From assembly GCA_010094045.1 (NCBI GenBank), contig ML986578.1, forward strand, positions 186,001 through 250,000: a stretch of DNA of 64,000 nt, written 5' to 3'. The notes under the pieces are model-generated. The model made no database searches and had not been told where the DNA came from. It was given only the letters and a program-made list of their open reading frames with translations. Below are positions 11,021-24,405 of the stretch, piece after piece. The first letter of the stretch is position 1. Each line of letters opens with the position of its first letter. The translations under genes and the position numbers were made by a program. The stretch comes from Lojkania enalia. Taxonomy: Eukaryota; Ascomycota; Dothideomycetes; Pleosporales.

Positions 11021-12990
11021 GATGAAGGTGTGTGAGGTATAGTGGAAAGAATGGACGTCAGGTCGCCGGGATAGACTGTATGATAATTCGGGTGATCGAA
11101 AGTGAATGGATGGTCCAGCGGAACCGTATTAGTGAGTGGCGGCCTAGAAGGCAAATGAAAAGACTGTGATTAGTTGGATATGCTTAAAGGAAGGTCTCTA
11201 GTTAGCACCTCCGGAGGTCTTGGGAGGCAGGAAATTGTTATACCAGAGCCTAGAACGCTACATTGTTAGCACGGAGATTCTCCATATAGGGCATGCAAGG
11301 CTCATACCTTGGGCGAATTAAATTATTACTTTAAAAGAGCGAGCTGTAGGCACGGGAAGAACCGAAGGAGAGAACTCTAAGAGAAGCTGCAAAGATAGAG
11401 CACCTTGCTAATTGCATTCAGGAGCTGATCTGGAATGTACTGCGACTTTATTGTCCAGTCTGGCGAGCACCACGAAGGGAGAGCTCGTTGGAAGGCAGAG
11501 CACGAGTTAACGAGTCCGCCGATAGGTCGAGGGTGGCAGGTGGATCGCCAAGAGCAGCTTGGGAATGCGAGGATCCCAGATCTGGCAATCGCGAGTCTTA
11601 GTCACCCCAATGGACTAAAGATGGCGGCTCAACTTACCTCTAGAACAGCCCTTGGAGTTCCCGAAGGTGCTGGTGACAGTTGTAGCAGCTAGCCGTTGGG
11701 CGTATAGAAACAGGAAACTATGAGGCAGAGGATTAGCACAATATCCAAGGGTTAAAAATTCTGTGCCAAGTCTGGAAGGTAGCTGGTGTCGTTTGGAATG
11801 AGGCTGCAGTGGCCGGAAATTTGGCGAAGGCAAAAATGTTAAACAGGCCGGGGTGTGGTATGGAAAACTGGAGGAAGAGGAAAGCCTGAGCCCCAGAGCG
11901 CTTGTAGAGGCTGTTAGGTCCCGTGGATGGAGAGTAGTAGTGTTGTAGGCGGCTATTGATAAAAAAAACCCGTATTGGCGTGGTAGAGCGGAGGTGAAGC
12001 TTCTAGCGCAATGGGTGCCTATATGCGTCGCGAATTCGGAGTGACTTGTATCACTTCACTGATTAGAGGGCCGAGGTCCGATATGCCCTGAGTCTTCACT
12101 ACAATCCGAGGTGCACCCGGTATGCAATTACTCCAGTGCCCACCATATGCACCCTTGACACCCGAGATCCAGGCCAGTGCGCCCGTATCCCTCCGCATAC
12201 CGACTCGCCTGAAATCGATGCTCATTCACATCTCACACGGAAGACTCCAGTCGATAGAAGAGTGAAACGCCATGTTCGCTCCCATCCAGGTTGGTGGTGG
12301 TGGTGGATTGTAGCTGACGGCCCCAGGTCTTGGCGCGGGGGGAAAGGGGAAGGAGCGAACAACAGCCCAATGGAGGCAGTTGCACGGGCAATTGGGAGAA
12401 AGAACAGAGGGAAAAGAATACCTACCAGAAATACGGGCGCAGATAACAACAGCGAACACCTCGAGCGGTGCACGAGGTTGACTGGGGCGGTGGTCGAGGA
12501 ACGAGACGTTGGCGTGAGGACAAGGGGATGGCTGCGAGTGCGGCGACCCAGGAGCTCCGCGACGAGGTTGGAGAGGCGGACGGGAGGGGATGAGGAGGAG
12601 CGGGGGAACAGAGCTTGAAGGTACAGAAGACTCTTGTACACTTCGAGTTGTCCTTTTCGAGAGACGGCCGGCTTGGGGGAGACCGAGGAGCAGGAGGCCG
12701 ATTTTAAGGAGTTTGTGGGTGCCGATGTGGAGCTCAGCACGCCATCAAATCCAGGCTTCAGTGCTCCGGCCGTGTAGGGAAATGGCGGGAGAGGGGGGAG
12801 GAAGAGATGAGAGACGGAGAGGAGAGGAGATGGAGCGAGAGTGAAGAAGTTCAGACGGGCCAAGGCTGAGTTTGAGAAAACGACGGGCCAGCAGTGCCCA
12901 GCTTCGTCAGTGCGGTGGGAGCTCGAATAGAGCGACGGCGCTAGGCTCTTTGCGCGGATGAGAGGGCACGGCCAGCAAGGAACAGCGGCC
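11021..12990 (-). promoter_or_regulatory. Probable long 5' leader and promoter of the cyclin gene, with a pyrimidine-rich core
   Basis: There is no convincing gene for 2 kb upstream of the cyclin ATG. On the minus strand, 12850-12778 is an almost pure CT stretch of the kind found at fungal transcription starts. The DNA between it and the ATG contains possible GT...AG introns and short upstream ATGs. A 296-codon ATG-started open frame (13112-12222) is Ser/Pro-rich low complexity and is probably fortuitous. Long leaders are known for some fungal G1 cyclins; that this is one is inference. Confidence 0.4.
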
Positions 12991-15950
12991 GGCCACGGCC
13001 AATCCGCGCGCACCTGGGTCGGCGTCGTGCGGCGTCGCGGATCAGGACGTGGACCAGGACCAGTACGGCCGCTTTTGCTTTTGGCCAGGAACACGCTCCA
13101 GCAACCATTCATTCAGCACGCGTCGAAGCCCCGTATCTACCGCTGTCCCGCGAGCAATAAGTACAATATCATGTGCGAGAGCCACACAGCGCGCGCGCCG
13201 CAACTCCTCCCGTGGCCGACGATGGCCAGCGCTCGCACGAATACTTCCACACGCGTCCGCCCTCCTTGAGGACGCATCACGGGCGACGGGACGGCTGAAA
13301 TGGACGCTTCTGCTGCTACTACTGTTCGTCTGGCGTAGACAGAAGAGGGCAGAGGGCCTGAGTGGCCTGCCATGCTCGCCAAAGCCCGCTCGAATCAGCT
13401 CCCTCAGCGCGCTCCGGTCAGCCTGAAGCCAACGCATGCAGCTACACAAGGTTGCATGTCGAGCCCTCGATTGCTATCCAATCTGCCCCCCGGCCGCCGG
13501 CTCGAAACATCTTGCTTTCGATCAAGCCAAGGCCCTTCGTCAGGCATTATGGCCGCTGTGTTGGCTCGCTGTTCGCCCCCATGGCCGGGCCTGCCATCAT
13601 GCCATGCTATGCTTGGATTCCCCTGGCATATGCCTCCCTCGCCAAGCCGCCCGTGATTCCCTACCAGACGCTCCTGAATATCGTCATACAGTATCTATGT
13701 ATTTGACCGCGGATGACGGGCTGCTTAAGCGCCTCAGCACTCCTACTCCTGCTCCTTTTAGCTGGGCCCGTTTAGGGCTCGAAATAAAAATTCGCTCCAT
13801 GTGCACTGTGTTCCAAGCCGGAGACGAATACTGAGCAGGACAAGGCCTCGAGGGAAGCCTTCTCTCCTACGGCCCACGCTTCTCAGGACTTCGAACCATT
13901 GAGCTTCCTCGAGCGAGAAGAAGGTTGTGTGATACATGGATTTTTGTCGGAGCCCCGTGTCTCTGGCTGTGTTCCAGGCAAAATGACCTAGAATGCGGTT
14001 GTGCTTCGAGAAAAGGCAAATCTGGCGAGGGGCACGTTCCTTCTGCATGGGGAAATACTATAAAGGAAACCTCTCGCGTTGAGATCACGCTACATCGCTA
14101 CCAAACTCATCACAACCAGAGTAATACGGTCCTCCGCCGCCCTTGCAGGACGCCGGCGGGCCTGTCCATCATGAACCACATTACTGTATTGTGCAGCGCG
14201 CCCGAGGCCAATGATCCGGCGTCGTCTAGAAACTCGAAACCTTGAATGGCATTCACGACCCGCCGGAGTCCATGCCACTTCCATGCCGCTCGCTTCCTTG
14301 CCCTTGTTAGATATGTGTGAGTGGATAGGGTGGCTGATTCATTGAATGCAAATCTCGCTCATCGACACATACGGTATCTACTTAGCCATGGAGCGCGTCT
14401 TTTGCGCCCAATTCTCAACTTTGGTAGCGATGGGAGGTGGAATTGGCGCGGTTCGTATCCCATTGCAAGCCCCCCGCTGTGGGTTTCCAGAAATCATTCA
14501 TCATGACCTTGCTTTGCAGAACCTCTCGGTTTGCGGGGTTGGCGTGGCCTGTCCAGGCGGCGACCCACTCTCTATTTCGAGGCCCACACTTCCGCCGCAT
14601 GCAACGGCATGGTTAACGGGCTATGTACTGTGACGGCGCTCCGACCGTAGGAGAGCGTTATGTATTACCTGCCTTACTGTACGTACGCATCCCGAGTGGA
14701 GAACACACGTTGCAAGACGTGCCGTTGAGTAAGGAGGGAGCGCGGGCATGGGCGTGTGGTGGGATTTCACTGGCATCTGCCCGCTTGATTCTATTGCCTC
14801 CGTGCAGGCATGGTGCTCTACTATGTCAATTGGACTTGGGCCCCGGGTAGATGCACCCTAGGATGCTCGGTCGTATGCGCCAGCAATGCCGCGATGGCAT
14901 ATGGATGTCGCCGGCCGGCCCTGAGTTGCAGCAGCAGGCGTGCCTCAGCATTGCGAATCATTCGTCCTCTGCTCAATTGCATGCGGCAAGCAGGAATATG
15001 TTGCAAATCTTGGATCGGCGTCGTGTAAGACATGCAGACGAGCGCAGTGATTTGTCGCCGTCAGCCCTCTGGTGCTGCACCGCAAATGCCCAAGGAAATG
15101 CGGCTGGCTGGTCCATATTCGACGCGCTGGCTCCACGCCAAAAAGAAGGTGACAGCTCCTACGCTACTTCGAGTCAACGCCTGCACGCCGCAGCCCATTT
15201 CCCTGATTGTTTGCGGTTCTCGCCGCAGCTCGAAGCCGAGATCCGGGTGCAGCATCTCGTTTCCAGCCACTTTCACCTGGCCCCGAAATTGCCGCCGTCA
15301 CGAGCGCGACGCGTTTACGGGGCTCGTTGAGCCTCCTCACACGCGATCTCGCGAGACCGTGACTATTTCCGTCTCCACCAGATCCAACAGCAAGGTTTCC
15401 GCGTGCCCTGTGGAGCCAGAAACCGTACTCGAGAGCCGTCCTTGCTCCGCTTCGCGACAAATTTTCGTCCTCGTGCGGAGCTCTCGAGACAGCATTGTTA
15501 GATCATGACATATGTCAATTGACCCCTTCGCAGCTGCAGCAGCGGCAGCAGCAAGAGACACCGCATCTGCCTAACCACATAGCATCTCTTCGGTCGCACT
15601 GGTCACTCGCTTCTGTGGAGAAACTCTCACCAGGTCCCGCTGCTGTACGCTACGACGCTACCGTGCCACAGCATCTCACCTGCGTGCATCCGATGAAGCA
15701 AACCGTACATATAATTGCCCCGTTGAATCCATAGCTGCGCTGCCTCCCAAACGTACTCGTGTACCCACTTGTGATGATCTCAGCGCAAGCCTCCGGTTGC
15801 TTCGTAATTATCACGGCCTCTGCTCGGATATGCTTCTCACTCATCATGGACACGCTACTCCAGGACGCGCTACGCGTATCATCGCCGCGACTGCACGTGT
15901 AATAGCTCCCATTAGGTTCTACGAAACATAAAGCGGAGACCGGGCCCCCA
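12991..15950. other. GC-rich gene-poor block
   Basis: About 3 kb of GC-rich DNA with many overlapping open frames on both strands. None has motifs, signal peptides or consistent splice sites. I can support no gene; it may hold regulatory DNA or noncoding transcripts. There is a CAG/GCA-rich run near 15528-15558. Confidence 0.4.
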
Positions 15951-18900
15951 CCTAGACCGGAATTTTCTAGAGTTCACACTTTACACGGATCGAATGACTT
16001 AGTTGTCTGACCAGAGACGGCCTTCCACATGGCCTAAGTAATTCTTGACATGCACCTCATTCTTCACCAATGATGTCGTTGCGTCAGCATGAACCACCAC
16101 AATACTCAGCCCGGCAATCCAACCCCGCACATTCAACATATGATCGGAAAGAGAATTTGCAACGATCATAAGTAACGGCTATTTGCGATAATAGAAGTTA
16201 TACCGGGGTAGTATTGACTACGGCGAATATTAGACACAGTAGCTAAAAGGACCACCTTTCGTAGAATCTCATCGTAACACCCGACTTGAACTATAGGTAA
16301 CTAGGTTCGCGAGAGTGCGTTCATGTGAAGGAAACGTGAAGCACCCTGTTGGAAAATATGATCAGGGGAAGTTGTTCTCTTGGTCACAGAATTCCTCCTC
16401 GTCCCGCTTTGTATTAGACTGCAAGGTTTCACGATCTATAAAGGTCTAATATAGGTATCTATTGTTCACCATGACGGCAATGCGCTCAAGATTTGGAAGC
16501 TTTTCCATTTTTATTCTTTTTACTTGTCAGATCCAAAAACCGCTCTCGATCTTACTCTTTAATTTCTTGTTTCATTCCTCGCTCTTTGAAATTAGGATAT
16601 GAATGATGCATCGGCTTATTCTCTTATTAAATGAAAGATTTCTCTGCAATTTTAGGCACATGTCTTACTTCCACTCATACCTTCGAAGACTGATGACATC
16701 TTTCCTTTTCTCCCGTAATTTGTCGCTCTTCCGAAGCATTCATAATTTTTCAAAGATGTGAGCTTTCCCCGCTCTATCAATATTTCTTTCCCTCTAACTT
16801 GCTCACAATCCCACCATTTGTCAGTTATTTAAGTCTATCTGTTAATATTTGCATCAAGTCCTCTTGTGTTTCCGCGCTATCTCAATCTAATGCTGATGGG
16901 GACGTGTTCTGCCTCCCACCGAACACGAGGGGGGGGGGAGAGGCTTGGGGGAGATGGCCCGTATTTCCTGGCTGGGATTGTAACGAAGACTTTTGCTCTG
17001 CAGTTGATCTAGACAGGTTTTGTCGGTCGTAGAAAGTATTTTGTACCGATTCTCTAGCCACGGAGAGGACTACGGCAAACTTCGGCGCGAACACAGTGAT
17101 AGCACATTTCTCCCTCCCATCCTAATATAGTACTCCTACTCTCCGTCCGTAGGAAGTTTCATCTTTTCATACCAGCGCAGTCGAGAAATAAGAGATCTCG
17201 TCCCTTGTGTATGCGTTGGCACTATATATTCAAACACCCCCTTGACCTCTTCAGACTCTGTCATCAACATTCTTCCTTCGCGCAGTATCACCTCACTTGG
17301 CGAACGAGAGACCCATTTGGGCACATGGTCGAGGAGGCCATTCCACACGCATCTCCTGAGCTTCTAGAGTAGTCGATCAATCTACTTCTTTACACATCGA
17401 GCTTCCTCCACACCGCAATGATGGCAGCTCTTTACCCTAGACTTAGGATTCTGTAGTAGAGGTCAACATTCCATTCTAAAACTTTCAGATTTTGATCATC
17501 CATTTGTTTATTAACAATTGTGGGTTTATATCGTTCTAGTGGCTCAAATAATATTAGCAAGGTGAGTGGTCACAATGCTATTTTACCCTTAGTGAAAATA
17601 CTGCGAACGTTGCTTGTAAGCCTCTCTTGCGGATGTTTTAGAATCAAAGCTAGTGATAAGCAATACATATTTTGTGTGGCTTTTTCATATATGTATGGTT
17701 CCAGGGTTGGTTGTACCAGAACATGACATGTTCCTCGAGATGTACTATCTATCGCGTCTTGTGAGGCGTTTCGTATCGAGATATCGGGAGCGCGCTCCTA
17801 TCGTAGAAAAATGTGGGTGCGCAATAGTGATATCGGCGACAACTGCCCAAGTATTCTGGCCTAGGGAAGTGAAGTTTTAGTCAAAGTAATCCGAAGTCCA
17901 TTGTTCCGGGACTTGCTTGAATGAGGATAAGAATGTCTATAAGGGCATGTATAAAGAGGAGTGCGACCTCGAATCTTGAGTGCTTTTACTAGATTCTGGT
18001 TTTTTAACCTGCTGCGATACATTACTATTACTATAACTCCATAAGCAGATTGTTGGTGGCTCATTAATATCCGAATCAGTAAATTTCCCTTAAGGAAGCT
18101 GCCCCCGATAGCCAACGTTGAATCTCAATACTTATCGCGAAGCAACTTGTAAATCAATGCCAAGAATGAGCCCGACAAGCCGACAAGCAACCCTGTGAAC
18201 AGAAGGCTCCATACAATCGATTTCCGATAAGCGAGACACATGTCCCCGTAAAAGGGCATCGATGTCATCAGTTCCTTCAAATTGATCACGGTACATCACG
18301 ACACGGTTCGACGCCATCAATCAAGAAGGAAGCCGACCACAATGGCGTGACCAATCAGTCACAATCACCAACACTCGTATTACCGGGACAGGACAACCCA
18401 TCCAGCGCAGCGCGCCTCACGCTCCCCCATCATATGACACCCAGAAATTTTTGCCGTCTTGCCATACGCATATAACGATGTCGACCGTCGCCAGATAATT
18501 CGTCAAGCTTATCCATCTTCCTCATCTCCTTTTCCCATATCACTACTCGCCTCCCCACTCCCTTCATACCTCCATAACTACAACACCCTTCCAGAACTTC
18601 ATATTCTCAACACACATCTCACAAATGTCCTATCCGGCCGACATCTTACCACCTACCTTCCTCACCTCCCAATTTCGCCCTCTCATTTCAAACCTCCACC
18701 CGTACTTCCTCCCCGCTCACTACCACCCCGCCTCCCTCCCACTATCAGATTCAAATACCCCTATCCCTTTATCTACAATCTCTTCAACCTTCCTTTCACA
18801 CTTCTTCCTGCCCACATACCCGCTCCCACCATCCACCAGCACCAGCGCGCCAAGCAGCACCCATGAGCCTCCCAAGGACCCAGGAACTGATCCAGAAACA

Positions 18901-21118
18901 AGTAACATGCGCTACCCATTCCCGTACTTACCGTCGCATCTCTCATAGCTTCCTCTCCCTATTATCTCGTTATACTACCTTATATTCCTCGGATTCGACA
19001 CCTCGTCCGTGACTCTCCCTTGCGTTTCCATCCCAAGAAGAACTCGAACGATTGGCCAGAGCATTATTTTATTTAACTCTTAATTCCTTGCGTGGCATAG
19101 ATAGATTCCTCTTATCCTATTCCTCCCTTTGTTACTCTGAATATCCATCTTAGTTGGTCGTTGCGGACATCCGGCCCGGCATCGTTATGCATAGTTAGCT
19201 ACGGATTACAGTGTCTACGGATTATACGACGAGCGAGGATACCATCTGGCAAAGGTAAACGGGAAAGGAGATGAAGAAAGACCTGGAACCGGACCTATAC
19301 AGCCGAACCCACCCCCTCCCAAGCACTAAACAGAAAACCGATCGAACGCCTAACGCCGACTTTGCAAAGGAATACCAGGAACCCGGCCAACCAAGGCATA
19401 AAATAACCAACAAGAAACAGTAGGGAAAGAGAAGAGAACTTACATGTATTTCCCCCACATCCACAAAACATAACACGAACAGAACACCCCGCCCAAAATC
19501 CCCTAGCGCCATAATATAAAAAAAAAAAAACGGAGGCCTACATTCCCAAACCTTTAAGGTAACACTATACCCCCTTAACTCCCTCTTCTACACCCCGCAA
19601 AACCAAACTAACACACATGCCAGACACCATTCTGAGCTGGAATATCCTTCCAAGCGTAGCACAAGTTAAAGAAACCACAAATGTGTACAAGCACGAGTAT
19701 AGTATAATCATCACATACCATGTATATAACCCACCCTAGGGATCAGGGATCAAGGATCAGGCATCTTCATAGTTTTCCACGCGTATAGCGTATTTTCCAG
19801 ACGGGAATTCCAGAGGCAATGGATGGGACTTTAGGCGTTTAAAAACCTCAGGTATGGGGCAAAAGGTATCGTATCCGCGCAGGTCAAAGGGCTAGTTGGT
19901 TCGTTATTCCTCATCTAGATTTTGCAAGACGGGAAGGATAGAAAAAAAAAAAGACGGATGGATATATGGAACTTTGGTAAAAAAAAATTTTTTAGTATGG
20001 CAAAAGGCAGGGTAAAAGTTCAGGCATGGCAAACGCTAGGGTTAAAAAAATTAGCAAACATCTCTTGTGGGTAGACTGAGGCGAATTCACGACTCCTCAT
20101 ACTAGCTAGGAAAAAAGCCGAATAGATGACAAGTGCGGCGGGCGAGAGACATCACCAAAAGCGATAGGGAACACACACTTTGCAAGAAAGGAGACCATAG
20201 TTGTAGAGTAAGGGAAAGCACGATGATACTAGTCGGAACAAAAGAGATGCAATGAAAAAGAAGTAAAAGCAGTCAGGAACCCCCCCAACACACGCGCACA
20301 CGCGCACAGCCCCACTACCATCTCTAACCTCAAATAAGAAGTTGTATACTCTGATTTTCACGTCGTCATTCTCCATCCCCGAACAAGTCGAGAACGAGAG
20401 AGCCCAACACGCAAAGCTTATCAAGAACACATTTCTTCTCCATCCTGTAGCTTACATCCCCGGAGTGTATAACAAGGAAAAAGACAGACGTTATTAAGTT
20501 GGACCATCCGAACCGTCGACCGTAACCGCCAAAACCAGAAGGCGAAGCGATCCGCCGCACTTCATCCGCTCCGTTCCCGCTGCTCCCTCTTCAACCGGGT
20601 CCGAAAATCGACGATTCGTAGAATTGTACAAAAGGCAAATAACAATCGTCAATCATGTTCCAACCGTGAATCGTATCTTTTGGTGTGACGATGGAGAGAA
20701 TGCCACCGAGATGCTGTCGACACAACGAATCTTAACCTTGAAACCCATGCCATGCCTCTTTCGCCGGCGAGTACGAGACAGAGTCGAGTACGTCAGACCG
20801 TTTTGGACGCCAAGTATCGAATGCAGTAGAGGGAGTGTACCATAATATCAAGTGGAATCCGTTAACGTGGGTCGTGGTCTTAAATACTACTTGGGTAAGA
20901 TAGATGGTTAGTGGGCAGAGTGAAGTACAAAAGATGTCGATGTCGATTGTGATTGCCGAGGAAGGAAGGTGGGAAACGATATCGTTGAACTGCGGGGCCG
21001 TATTCGTAAATCTTGGTCGGCGTCGGTCTCGGGGGCGGGCTTAACAATATGGTTGTCTATCGGCGCCCAAACCTGCTGCACGGGAAGTTCGCAATTGATC
21101 TAGTTGTGTGGTGATGGG
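15951..21118. other. AT-richer gene-poor block downstream of PP1
   Basis: About 5 kb with no convincing gene. It contains poly-A/T runs (for example 19516-19530, 19940-19951 and 19979-19993) and a long CT-rich segment around 18500-18900 on the plus strand. The part next to 21118 is presumably the PP1 3' UTR. A hydrophobic frame at 19512-19222 (-) begins with ATG and runs into a possible gtaagt donor, but I see no continuation. Confidence 0.4.
18625..18948 (+). CDS. Doubtful small open frame, 107 aa, Pro/Ser-rich
   Basis: An ATG-started frame in the middle of a CT-rich stretch, preceded by about 150 bases of CT-rich DNA that could act as a promoter core. The product would be rich in Pro, Ser, Thr and Leu, with no domain. 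CT-rich DNA gives such frames by chance, and an overlapping frame (18459-18866) is also open, so I hold this weakly. Confidence 0.15.
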   Translation: MSYPADILPPTFLTSQFRPLISNLHPYFLPAHYHPASLPLSDSNTPIPLSTISSTFLSHFFLPTYPLPPSTSTSAPSSTHEPPKDPGTDPETSNMRYPFPYLPSHLS

Positions 21119-22330
<1,212 letters not shown>

Positions 22331-24405
22331 AGCTGTGGCGTGCTGCTGGCTTCGGCGGTGGCTGTATAGGGGAGCAAGGGGCGACCTTGCGCGGGACTAG
22401 GGAGGGCGGGAGGAGACTTTTCGCGTTAAACAATGTTTCGCAGTCCCTGTGTTGCGTAGCAAAGTCAGTATTGCTTGTGGGTTGATACGAGTGACGCAAC
22501 TCAGGCCACCTTGCCAGCGCGAAAGTGAAGGCAAGCTGCTCCCGTGACATGGCAAGGACAAGGTTATGAGATGCAAAGACATTCAAAACATACCTCTGAT
22601 GTGTATTTTTGGCCTAATTCAGACGCTGGTCGTGAGCGGCGCTCTTGGTAGGGAGAAATGGCTCGAAGCCCCTCAGAAGAAAGCAGGCGGCAGTGCCGGA
22701 CCGCACGACTACTGGCGATGCTGCGGGCGTCTCACGTCAATTGTCGATGTCAGTGTACGAATACCTGGGGCGGCGCCGCGGGGGAAGGCGAGCGCTGGGC
22801 GGGTGGAGGAGCGTGAGGCGTTGTTGTGGCCGGAGCCTGTTGAGTGGGATGCGAGTGACTTCACCGCCTAAGCGGGCGCGGAGGGTGCTGCTCGCGGCGA
22901 GATGCGCGGGTGACTGTATATAGCTGCTCTACGCAGCGAAGCAGAGACTATCAAGAAGGTGCAGGCGCTGTGGAGAGCGTTTCGCCGTGGGTGGAGGCAG
23001 TTGGAGGCTGATGTTCCAACGTTGGGCGAAGCTGGTGTTTGAGGCCCTGGAGAAAGTTCGGTTAGCAGGAGGCCTTGGCGGCGAAAGAATATGGCCGACC
23101 TACACACGAAGTCTACGGGGAGCTGTCCTGGGGCTTGCGCCGCGCGTTCTAGGGCATGTAAAAGAGTTTGCTGCTGGAGAGGCCAGGAATGGGATTCCAG
23201 TCTGTACTGACGAGGGGCAGAGTGAGCTGCGGCGGCGCAGACACTGGCGGACAGGCAGGGCTTTCACGCTAATCCGTCCGCTTTGCGCTAGGCTCCGTCC
23301 TCATACGCCTTCCTCCATATTATTGAGTGCTCTTACAAAGCCCTTCGATCAACGCAAACGCCTATGACTACCTATTCTCTGCCATGTCCCAAGACCACCG
23401 CCATCTTACGCATACCTGCCTACCTACTTAACCGGCAGTAGAAGCCCCTCAACAACCTCCAACCCCCGTCTCCTCGCCTTGTCGAGACCCAAGATTCTAG
23501 CCCAGTACACCAGAACGCCACTTGTGGTCGTCGGTCAGCAAAATCCCGCCTCCCATGGATCCACGCCCTGGAGTCGAGATACAATACAAGACAACACATG
23601 CAGCATTTTCCAATCTTTGGCCGCATTCTCCTCACCGGTGCCCCGGTTTAATGCATCCCGAAAAAGCAACCATTCACATGCACCCAATCATAGAATTTCC
23701 CGTCGGGACCATCCGACACGAGACATGCCAAGCTGATGCTCACGTGGTACCATCATTCACTGCCGTCCACATCTAGTTGTCTGCGCACCTGACGTCTAGA
23801 ATCATCCAATCACTGTCGAAAGCTGCTTGAGCGCATTGTGAGCAGGACAAAAAAACCATGTCATATTGATGCTCGTCTACCCATTCCATCTCGCTCCTCG
23901 TGATGCTGATGCCTGACAACGCCACCCGATCCTCTTATCCATCGCGCCATCAATTCAATTTGCTCTGTCCGAAACGTTCACGCTAGAGTCAAGGCCGTCC
24001 ATCCATCATCCAGATAACCTCTAAACGCCCGTACTATGATACAAAACCCGGACCAACAACGTGGGTGGGGGGAGACTGCAAATACCAAAATGCGAGAGCA
24101 CCGCGCGAAATGCAAGCAGAACAGTTCCTTTTGAGGGAAGAATGCCACCACAGAAAGACGTAAACATACAACGAGCGTAACATCTCAGCGCTCGGGTCTT
24201 GAAAATGGAAACCAGCCAGCGCCATGCGGGGAAAAATTCTACTAGAGCGGACATTCCAACGACATCAAAGAAAAACTTTCAATATGCACACCCATCCGCA
24301 GAGCGAAATAATGCGCGAAAAAAAAAAAAAAAAAAAAAATTAATTCCAAGATAAAATCAAAATTTGGGGTATCGCAAAAATCATTAGGTTTTAGGGTAAG
24401 CATGG
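22331..24405. other. Intergenic: PP1 promoter/leader and LRR-gene 3' region
   Basis: About 2 kb without a supported gene. 22650-23300 is GC-rich with overlapping open frames lacking motifs. A 24-nt poly-A run lies at about 24318-24341. The half next to 22331 should hold the PP1 promoter. Confidence 0.4.

Noticed and set aside
12222..13112. 296-codon ATG-started open frame on the minus strand
   Set aside because: Low-complexity Ser/Pro/Leu translation of CT-rich DNA, no domain, overlaps the presumed cyclin promoter and leader.
20152..20560. Open frames (minus) downstream of PP1
   Set aside because: No ATG-led frame with motifs; probably 3' UTR or intergenic.
22987..23367. 126-codon frame (plus) upstream of PP1
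   Set aside because: Arg/Leu-rich translation of GC-rich DNA with competing frames on both strands.
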